A stretch of DNA of 64,000 nucleotides, taken from NCBI GenBank assembly GCA_039000515.1, contig JBCFYV010000935.1:61046346-61110345 (forward strand), in the 5' to 3' direction. Below the pieces are notes generated by a model. The model made no database searches. It was not told the DNA's origin and saw only the letters and a program-made list of their open reading frames with translations. Below, in pieces: positions 56,316 through 64,000 of the stretch. Each line of letters opens with the position of its first letter. Position 1 is the stretch's first letter. The DNA is from Timema cristinae. Taxonomy: Eukaryota > Arthropoda > Insecta > Phasmatodea > Timematidae. Both the position numbers and the translations under genes were made by a program.

Positions 56316-56378
56316 CAGTAGTCTCCAACCAAGGGCACATCTGAATTTATGAACTTTTTAGCGGGTGCATGTATAATA

Positions 56379-56412
<34 letters not shown>

Positions 56413-57426
56413 TAGCACTGAGTCTTACTCCCCGTTCGGGTTATACGCTTTAAGTACTAATTACGCTAATGGATTGGGAATTGGGAAGGTTGAATTAGAG
56501 GTAGTGAACCCGTATTTGCGTGGAGGGAGAGTGGAAAACCTTTTAGGAACCCCTCTCCCCCCCCCAGTTCACCCGACCGAGATTCGAACCTCGATCTCCC
56601 CGTCCTCAGCAGTCGAGCTCAACATGACTAGCACGTTAGCCAACTACGCCACCGAGGTTGGTAATATATTATAAATAGAAGTAAGGTAATATATTTTAAC
56701 AATAGAGTCAGAATATTAAAAAAAAAATTATATATTAAAAATATTCAGGAAAAAAATGTCAATATGTGATTTTTAATATTTTAAAGTAATAGTTGGAAGC
56801 AACGGCGTAGAAAGGTGGAGGTCCGGGGGGCCTAGACACCCCTGGGATTAACTGGACCTCCCCTAGAATTTGTTGGACGCCCCCTTAGAGGGGGGTTCAC
56901 AAATACATATAAAAACCTAATGTTTGAGTGTTTTTACTCTTAATACAGTTTTAATTGTATATGCCATCAACCAAATATTAGTTAATGAATGTTTTATCTA
57001 TTCACCTTCAAGATACACCTTGTAAAACTTCCGATTGTAAAATTAGTTCTGTCAACATTTCAAATACTCTACTTCTTTTCTCATACATTCATATGGTATT
57101 AGAAAACAAAGGACGTTTCTGAAATGAGCCGAGAAAATGGGCAAACATTTCTGTTATCGCCTGTTAGATCCTTCTTGAGAAATCTCCCTAAGAGCAGCTT
57201 AAATAACAGAACAACTGTCAGAAGTGGAGTTTGTAGTTTATAGTAGGTAGGCTTACTACCCTTCCCCATCCATTATCTCAACATTACTATTATTCAAAAC
57301 ATTATTTGCTAGCTATGAAAAGTTTGAAAGAAAGGGCGGGTCGGGGGAGTCTGGACCCCCCTATAATTTGTTAGCGGACACCCTCTAGAAAAAGAAATAG
57401 CTTTTATACACCCTTGGTTGGAACTG
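56316..57426. mobile_element. hAT-like element with nested SINE-B2
   Basis: Left end CAGTAGTCTCCAACCAAGGG and inverse right end CAGTTCCAACCAAGGGTGTA, which match around a 4-base gap. Two related C/G-rich patches sit inside (56815-56890 and 57335-57395, sharing CTAGAATTTGTTGGA-like words). The 8-mers outside do not match. Confidence 0.6.
56385..56661 (-). mobile_element. SINE-B2, TSD
   Basis: TAATATATTAT at 56374-56384 and 56662-56672. Complete copy with a C run (CCTCTCCCCCCCCC) near 56550. The open frame 56369-56674 is this SINE read through. Confidence 0.92.
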
Positions 57427-57478
57427 CATTTCACTTTCTTTTTAAAATCCTGATCATAATTTGACAATGCAATTATTA

Positions 57479-57845
57479 AGGTGGGACGGACATCTTGTCA
57501 ATGTGAGGAATGCCAAGCCTCCACCGTGGTTCGGATTCCACGTTAAACTGTAGGTCCTCCATTTCAACCCACAATCACCCTACCATTACACATTAGCATA
57601 AGTGCGTATAACCCGAATGGGTAGTAAGACGCGGTGCTAATAATAATAATAATAATAATAAAGGTGGGACGGAAGGGGACGCCAGTTAAAGGTCTGTATT
57701 TTACAGTTTTTATAACAAAAAAAGTTTGGCTAAAGCAAATAAATAAATAAATATATATATATTATTATTTGCTTTAGCCAAACTTTTTTTGTTATAAAAA
57801 CTGTAAAATACAGACCTTTAACTGGCGTCCCCTTCCGTCCCACCT
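57479..57845. mobile_element. Foldback MITE (AGGTGGG family), near-perfect palindrome
   Basis: Without its SINE insert it is 184 bp. The arms of about 80 bp (AGGTGGGACGGAAGGGGACG outward) are almost identical, and TA is on both sides (57477-57478, 57846-57847). It shares the subterminal AGTTTTTATA and TTTGGC words with the longer copies. Confidence 0.9.
57491..57660 (+). mobile_element. SINE-A, 5'-truncated, in the foldback arm, 13-bp TSD
   Basis: AAGGTGGGACGGA at 57478-57490 and 57661-57673, duplicated from the MITE's own terminus. The SINE starts at CATCTTGTCAATGTGAGG. Confidence 0.95.
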
Positions 57846-57847
57846 TA

Positions 57848-57883
57848 TTATTATTATTATTATTTTAGCACCGCGTCTTACTA
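57848..57883 (-). mobile_element. Short SINE tail piece
   Basis: (TTA)n followed by AGCACCGCGTCTTACTA, then (TA)n. Possibly another tail-only copy; no TSD was defined. Confidence 0.55.
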
Positions 57884-57892
57884 TATATATAT

Positions 57893-58136
57893 AACACCGT
57901 AACTGACTAGCTGTTCAGGTTATATGCCCTTTATTAATCACGCTGATCACTTAAGCATGAGTAAGTTTGAATTTATGAGAAGGGTACCAGAATTTGCGTG
58001 GAGGGCGAGTGTGAAACCATTTTGGAAAAAAAAACCTACCCTCAGGACAACTGTCGGGATTCTAACACCAATTTCCCCGTCATCACGAGTCTATTGATAG
58101 AGTGATGCTTTAGACCATACGGTTACCGAAGCGGGT
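57893..58136 (-). mobile_element. SINE-B, diverged
   Basis: ACACCGTAACTGACTAGCTG (decayed tail), TTTGCGTGGAGGGCGAGTG (body), head inverse CATACGGTTACCGAAGCGGG. Confidence 0.78.
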
Positions 58137-58724
58137 GATAGTATTTTATTTATTTCGAAGAAAAAGAAAAACAGTTTTATCTATAAAAACCTGCAAAATT
58201 ACTGATCTTGACTCTTGTCCGCTTTGAACTCATCCTAAATCTGTCACTTAAAGCGATCATCAAATCAACTCAAAACCAATAAACTAAGATCTAAAACGTC
58301 GAAAGGAGAACTATATTCCCTGACCTAGGGGGAGGGGGATGGGGAGCTCTCCCCCTAGGTACTGTCGGAGCGAGTTGGACGCAGTGACGTCAGCCCTACC
58401 TCCGTCCCTGCGGGAGTAATTAGTTTTAACGACGCTTGTTAATGGCACAATTTGTCAGGCCGGAGACTTGTACTGGGAATTAAAACCCCTCCTTCCATGG
58501 GTCACCCCTTAGGGCAACAGTGGCACAAGTCACTGTAACTGCGAACTGGGGGGGAAACAGACTTTTCATGTGTGGAAACGCACGCTTCTCAGGATCTTGA
58601 GAGGAGGGGGGGAGGGGGGGGGAGATGTGCCGTTTTAAAAATGTGATGATATATATATTTTTTACAGTTTTACTTCTAAGGGCGCCCACCACATAATAGA
58701 AGGGGAATTATTCTCAAATCGTGG
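58137..58724. other. No gene; GC-rich patch and small hairpin
   Basis: CCTAGGGGGAG and CTCCCCCTAGG (58324-58361) form an 11-bp stem. Purine and G runs lie at 58600-58625. The minus frame 58480-58692 is unremarkable. Confidence 0.45.
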
Positions 58725-58726
58725 TA

Positions 58727-58924
58727 CAGGGTGTGGCGGAAACAATTAGACGATCAATAAAGAGGAAAGTGATGGAAAACGTGCTGAAGGTTTGCCTTTA
58801 TGTCCGGTGGATTTCACACAAGTAACAAAAAGTGAAAAAGTTTATTTAGTAAGTGAATTTTTACTTTTCAATTAAAGTGTTAATTCTCAAGTTACTAATC
58901 GTCTCATTGTTTTGGTCCCACCTG
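58727..58924. mobile_element. TA-flanked MITE (198 bp)
   Basis: Left end CAGGGTGTGGCGGAAACAAT and inverse right end CAGGTGGGACCAAAACAATG, continuing AGACGAT on both. TA at 58725-58726 and 58925-58926. Mariner-like by flank only. Confidence 0.7.
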
Positions 58925-59041
58925 TATGTGTTATGGTAATGGCCGATATGAAGCTTCGAAACCACCAAAACGATCCACAATTTTAGAAATATTCTACTAT
59001 AGTTAAAATTTACTCACAGTTTATTTTATGTTACATATTTT

Positions 59042-59255
59042 AAGGTATTTAACGTGCACTTTCTGAAACGAACTGTTTGTATCTACACACCACTTACAAA
59101 CTAACTTAAATCTAGAACAGACACAACACCCAACCCCACACCCGTTAAATTTTTAATAAGAAAGAAGAAAGCCACATTTAATCAACGTTAATTTTTTCTC
59201 CAACGCTGGAGAATCAAACCCGGGACCTTTAGTTCAATAGACAGACACGCCAAAC
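59042..59255 (-). mobile_element. SINE-C, full length
   Basis: AAGGTATTTAACGTGCACTT terminus, CAGACACAACACCCAACCCC module, box B inverse GAGAATCAAACCCGGGACC. Confidence 0.8.
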
Positions 59256-59313
59256 TTGAGAGCAATGGTTCGTTGGAGTGTTTTAACATATTCATGTGGA
59301 TTAATACGCAAAC

Positions 59314-59566
59314 ACCCGCTTCGGTGGCCGCGTGGTCTAACGCGCTACTTTCGCAGTAAACTAGACTGCCAATGACGGGGAGATCGAGGTTCGAGTTTCA
59401 GTTGGGTGTACTGAGAATGGTTTTTGCAAAATGGTTATCCACTCTCCCTCCACGCAAACGTGGGTACACTCCCTAAAAATAAAACCTTCCTTATCCCTAA
59501 AACCATTACCTTAATTAGTACATGGGCGTGTAGCTCGAACGGGTAGTAAGACGTGGTGCTAAAAAA
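59314..59566 (+). mobile_element. SINE-B, full length
   Basis: Reference copy: ACCCGCTTCGGTGGCCGCGT, TGGTCTAACGCGCTACTTTC, box B GAGGTTCGAGTTTCAGTTGG, body CCACTCTCCCTCCACGCAAA, tail TCGAACGGGTAGTAAGACGT and a short A run. The head resembles the 5' half of Leu/Ser-type tRNAs, and the inserted arm before box B fits a long variable loop. Confidence 0.9.
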
Positions 59567-60069
59567 CACAAAACAAAACATAACAATCATGCCAAAGTAT
59601 GAAAAAAAACCTAAAAGGAGTGTAACGCTCACTTATTTTTCTTGTCACATGAAACGAGAAGAACAGCTTTAGTTCTAGATTAAACAAAAATATCCCCTCT
59701 GTCCTGACAAGGGTTCAATCCCGGGACCATCCTAACACCATGAGTGGGGGAGAGGGGTTACGAGAGGGTCATAGTTAATCAACTTCGACCCCCCCCCTCC
59801 TCCCCCAAACAGCGCACACGGTCAACACTCGCTTTATGGGCGCATCATCGGCCGTATAAAAGTGTTTGACTTTGTTTTGATGGCAGTCCCTGATCTCTCG
59901 CCAAATGTTCCAATAAACCGCACAATAATTAGAACAGATCTGGGTGACAGGGGGTAGGAGGGGGGTACAGTCGTTTGAATGCCACAATGGGACCCTCGCC
60001 CGTCCCCATACGGGATGTTTTTGGTAGTTACATTTCATCGTTGTTTCACTTCTGCACATGATTGAGGTA
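59567..60069. other. No gene recognised
   Basis: At 59700-59728 ACAAGGGTTCAATCCCGGGA resembles a SINE box B. C-rich patch at 59790-59810. The minus frame 59775-60170 has no motif. Confidence 0.4.
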
Positions 60070-60310
60070 TCTATATTATAATTATATATACATATATTAT
60101 ATATATAATACATAGGCCTATTTATATTTACTGACACATTAATATATAATTGTATTGATACATGTATCATATAAGCCTTTATATCAAGTCCTATATATAT
60201 GCTTAAACATGTAAGCTATGTAGGATATAAATATATGTATATATAAAATACATGTAAATATACACATATATACACATACACATGTACACACATGCATATA
60301 TACATATATT
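60070..60310. repeat. TA/CA-rich low-complexity tract
   Basis: Interrupted (TATA)n and (TACA)n. Confidence 0.8.
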
Positions 60311-60929
60311 TATTGGCAATATATTCGAGAAGAAACGCTCAACTCCTCGAATTTATGGTATTGAGAATGAGAAATTAGTAAAAATCTCAAAAAGGAATAT
60401 TGAATAAAATTATAAAGACCTTGACTTGATATAACAATTTTTAGCAATTTAGTAAAAGGTATTATATAGACTATGTAGTTGGGAGAGTAACAAAATCACA
60501 AAAATCGACAAAAATTGTATAAATAAAATTAATTTACTAAAAAAATAAAAGGTTATTTTTGTTGTTCATGATTTAATAAACATGATAAACAAAATAACTT
60601 TTGTTAGTGACATCAAGGCTTAGACAACATTAAAAAAAATTGCAAATAAAATGTACATTTTTAAGGATTCTAGTTTGAATCCGAGATTCAGAAGAATTAA
60701 GGATTCGTATTTGTGAAATATTAGGATTCAACCCATTTATATAATATACATAGGCCTATATACATACATCTGCCAAGTCCAAGATAACTGGATACGATTA
60801 CAAGTGCAATTTTTCAAATTTACAAATATAATAAAATTGTGAAACTTTATTAATTACGTCAGCGAAAAAAATTATATTTTCTAGAAGGCCCTTCCTATGA
60901 GAATTGGACTGTTTTATGTATGTTATATA
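60311..60929. other. No gene recognised
   Basis: AT-rich. Confidence 0.5.
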
Positions 60930-61052
60930 TGATCGGGGTTCAAATCTCGACTGGGTGCTGTAATAAGGGTGGTTTTCCCTGAATGGTTTTCCACCCTCCC
61001 ACCACGAAAATGTGAATACATTTCCCTTAAATTCAATCTTCCCCAGACCTAA
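60930..61052 (+). mobile_element. SINE-B fragment
   Basis: Starts at GATCGGGGTTCAAATCTCGA (box B) and runs through CCACCCTCCCACCACGAAAA to CCCCAGACCTAACA, without a tail. Confidence 0.75.
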
Positions 61053-61244
61053 CATGTTGGAGTTGAGGATGGTTGAACTTAGGGCAAAGTGTATCCACAT
61101 TTTTGTGGAGGGAGATTGGAAAACAATTTAGGTAAAAACCCTTCATTACACCCGACCGAGATTCAAACCCCGATCTCCCTATCACAGGTTAATTCCATAT
61201 ATTATTAGAATGACGCCTTTGTATCATACGTCCATCGATGCGGG
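61053..61244 (-). mobile_element. SINE-B fragment, head cut by a hAT
   Basis: TTTGTGGAGGGAGATTGGAA, box B inverse AGATTCAAACCCCGATCTCC, head inverse CATACGTCCATCGATGCGGG. It faces the previous fragment, so the pair forms a palindrome. Confidence 0.78.
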
Positions 61245-61984
61245 TAGGGGTCGGCAATAAGTCGAACTCGCAGCAATTTTCAGTCGATCGCGTAATAAAA
61301 CTACATGTCACTAAAAGTCAAGCTCACCTTACATTATTCCACTATGGTATAGCTTATAAGATAGGGCCATAGAGTATATGTCAAGGTAAGGTGCGGCAGA
61401 AGGGAACGCAAGTGTTTTAACAGTTTTTATAGAATTTAAATCTTTTGGCCAAAATAAATAAAATATTTCTCCGGTAGCAACATAGAATTTAGTTTTCTGA
61501 CATGCTAATATCAACAGTTATAGAATATATGGCAAGTGTGTCCTGGAATTTTGTCAAAACGTTTTCTCTTTATTTAAAAAGTTTCGACAAAATTCCAGGA
61601 CACCCTTGACATATATTCAAGATCTGTTGATATTAGCATGTGCAGAAAACTAAATTCTATGTTGCTACGGAGAAATATTTGATTTATTTAGCCAAACAAA
61701 TCTAATGCTATAAAAACTGTAAAATTACTCGCGCTCCCTTCTGCCGCACCTTAAGACCGCTGGCTACCTTTCGGGGTAAACAGAGAGTACATTTTATTTG
61801 TTTTATATATTTTCTATAAAGACAGGGACATAAGTATTGGAAGAAATATTGATTTTAAGGAACAAATAAAAGTTGTATGGAAAAAAATAATAAAAAGTAG
61901 AGTGGAGAAACGGAGGGTGATCACTGACCTTTGGTTAATGTAACAGTCGATTGGGGCCCCCCCAAAAAAAGTTGCCGACCCCTG
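61245..61984. mobile_element. Non-autonomous hAT element with 8-bp TSD, nested foldback
   Basis: TAGGGGTCGGCAATAAG at the left; inverse of CAGGGGTCGGCAACTTTTTT at the right. TSD GATGCGGG at 61237-61244 and 61985-61992, taken from the SINE-B head. The leading C is mutated to T on the left. Confidence 0.88.
61389..61751. mobile_element. Foldback element (AGGTGCG variant) inside the hAT
   Basis: Inverted arms of about 165 bp: AGGTGCGGCAGAAGGGAACG at the left edge, its inverse at the right, and ATGCTAATATCAACAG against CTGTTGATATTAGCATG further in. TA at 61387-61388 and 61752-61753. Confidence 0.88.
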
Positions 61985-62194
61985 GATGCGGGTACAGCTA
62001 CGGAATAAAACCAAACAAAGTAATAAAGTGAGGCCTCGTGCGAAACTTTGAACCTTACCCAACAACATTCAAGAGACTTGGGTTCGAATTACAGTAAGAT
62101 ACATTTTCTTGGTCCTTTCGTGGTTAGGAAACAGGTGGCGGTACGAGTGATTCGTCAGATTGGTCTGAGAGCCTGATCAAAAGATTAATTCTTT

Positions 62195-62428
62195 TTAGCG
62201 CCTCGTCGTTCGAGTTACACGCTTTTGTACTAAGCTGATGGTTTTAATGTTGATGAAGTGTACCCGCATCTGCATGGAGATAGAGAGAGAGAGAGGAGAG
62301 AGAGTGGAAAACCTTTTTGGAAAAAACACCCTCATACACCTGACCAGAACTCCAACCTTGATCTCCCCGTCATCGGCAGTCTAGTATACTGCGAGAGTAG
62401 CGCGTTAGATCATGTGGCCACCGAAGCG
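62195..62428 (-). mobile_element. SINE-B with (GA)n expansion
   Basis: Decayed inverse tail (AGCGCCTCGTCGTTCGAG), (GA)n near 62283-62302 in the body, box B inverse AACTCCAACCTTGATCTCC, head inverse CATGTGGCCACCGAAGCG. Confidence 0.82.
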
Positions 62429-62493
62429 TTTTTTTTCTTCAACACCGGTTCATTTTAAATCGTTCAAAACCGAGAGTCAAGAAATGAATATTA

Positions 62494-62499
62494 TTATTA

Positions 62500-62536
<37 letters not shown>

Positions 62537-62745
62537 TAGCACCACGTCTTACTACCCGTTCGGGTTATACGCACTTACGCTAATGTGTAATGGTAGGGTG
62601 ATTGTGAGATGAAATGGAGGACCTACAGTTTAACGTGAGATCCGAACCACGGTGGAGGTCTGGCATTCCACACATTCACAAGTTGTTATTAATACACTTC
62701 TTGTCAGAGGTGAAGGAAGGGTTTGGTATTCAGATAAATCGGTGC
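62494..62745 (-). mobile_element. SINE-A, 5'-truncated
   Basis: (TTA)n with an interruption, then AGCACCACGTCTTACTACCC, stopping at AGATAAATCGGTGCTG. GAAATG and AATATTA occur on both sides, suggesting a diverged TSD. Confidence 0.86.
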
Positions 62746-64000
62746 TGAAATGGAGAATATTAATTTTGTTTTTTGTTGTTGTGTAATTTCTAGGAATATT
62801 TTAATAACTGCTCCTTTATTGGCCGCGGGTGGCGTTGTAAATGAATTGAATCTCAAACACAGCGATGGTCTGAATGCTCGTTATCTGTCACGTGACCAAT
62901 ACAGCGCTAAGGGACCATCCCGTAATTACTGTTGAGCCACGGAACACCCCTCGGCTGCCAGTTGAAGAACCTTTTGTGACATTTCACATCTACTCTGGTC
63001 CGGACTCTGGCAGGCGGCTAAAGCCCCAGGGTCTCCACAAATTCACATTTTTTTTTAAAATTGCTATTTTTTTGTTAATTTTAATAAAAATCAACTTGAA
63101 TAATTTTTCGACAAACAATTTATAGATGAAGATTTTTAAAAACTCCTAAAAGTTTTGACATTATTTTCTCTCATACTAAAAACAAATGAGAATATATCTT
63201 AGACGTAGACATGTTTATTTTTAAAAAACTGTATTTAAGAAGGATTGGCACCTTATACATCACATCTAGTGAACTCCTAATCACATAACTTCGAACCAGG
63301 CGACCTCGGTTGGAGTGACTCTAAGAGGAGTGGTCGGCCGTCATAAGAACCGCTAACTCCTCCGATCATAACCACAGCTGAGGCGTAGATGGAAATATAT
63401 CGATTTATTTACAAAAACATCAATATATCTATATCGATGTTTTAGTTTCCGACGCATCGATCTAAATATTCGTATTCGTATTTATCAATACAATTTTTCT
63501 TTGAATTTTTTTTTTCCTATTTTATTAAAATTGTTTGTGTTATTTTTAACAGCTTATGAAAACAATAAAAAGTGAAAAGTTGTGAACAATAACATAACAG
63601 AATAGCAGCCATCTTAAGACCGATGTTCCAGATCACACTGACCAATGCGAAACAGCCTATATGGTAGGGTGGAGCTATTTGGGTAATTTCAACTTTAATT
63701 TAAGTTTTTACCTATAATATGCTTGCGGAACTTTTTTGACAGGTATTTATATCTTTATTCATATCTTCTGAACCATACCTAGTAATAGTTTTTTTGAAAA
63801 AAAAAATCTAAGTAGGTTATAATTAATAAAGAACATTATCAAGTAGAAATAACATTTTAGTAAAAACGTGGGGCTATTTGGATCAGGAATGGGGTTATTT
63901 GAATCACATATTTATTTTTATATTTTACCATGAGTATAGCCATTTTAATTTTTTTTTATTGAAAGTGTCTACTACTAGATGCAAACAAAATGTTTATATG
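62746..64000. other. No gene recognised
   Basis: A GC-richer patch at 62815-63035 has no recognisable exon. The rest is AT-rich. TGGGGCTATTTGGATCA and GGGGTTATTTGAATCA (63870-63905) echo GGAGCTATTTGGG at 63671. Confidence 0.45.

Noticed and set aside
56369..56674. A 101-codon plus-strand frame
   Set aside because: It is a SINE-B2 read through from its (TTA)n tail; the same peptide appears at other B2 copies.

Overview
The window looks like about 64 kb of arthropod, probably insect, nuclear DNA. It is AT-rich with very little coding sequence, and it is crowded with SINEs, small inverted-repeat DNA transposons and minisatellites. The insect leaning rests on two things. One fragment (11170-12022) ends like the RTE/Proto2-type LINE 3' ends known from many insect genomes. 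A short CCTAA-type array at 36513-36542 matches the insect telomere unit. Neither is decisive. No bacterial operons, CRISPR array, rRNA or free-standing tRNA gene was seen.

Only one host gene can be supported: the 3' part of an Mnx/HB9/exex-type homeobox gene on the + strand. One exon (35850-36013) encodes the N-terminal three quarters of the homeodomain. A phase-0 intron of about 5 kb follows, and a last exon (40998-41450) encodes the third helix and a C-terminal tail. The last exon is out of frame as written: a stop falls just after the homeodomain, and the next 400 bases read as though two small compensating indels are present. No 5' exon was recognised.

Most of the rest is transposable elements. 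I define five tRNA-headed SINE groups (my own working names). SINE-A and SINE-B have unrelated tRNA-like heads but the same 3' module containing the palindrome CCCGAACGGG; B2 is a well-preserved subgroup of B. SINE-C and SINE-D share a different module, and SINE-E is separate. Many copies have clear target-site duplications (TSDs), and three are only 50-90 bp long, consisting of little more than the shared tail.

DNA transposons include hAT elements (one at 18352-19177 and one at 61245-61984 with perfect 8-bp TSDs, and one at 31395-32981 with a decayed transposase on the minus strand), PIF/Harbinger-like elements (TTA or TAA flanks), TA-flanked MITEs, pogo-like ends and a family of long foldback elements. 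Nested insertions are common and give a relative chronology: SINE-A in hAT, SINE-A in a foldback, a foldback in a hAT that itself sits in a SINE-B, and SINE-A in a Harbinger-like element inside a split SINE-B.

Four minisatellites stand out: a 54-bp unit at 1-1195, a 61-bp unit at 5917-6405, a 29-bp unit at 35033-35812 ending a few dozen bases before the homeobox splice acceptor, and a 68-72-bp unit at 49905-51118. They account for most of the longer open reading frames in the window, which I do not regard as genes.
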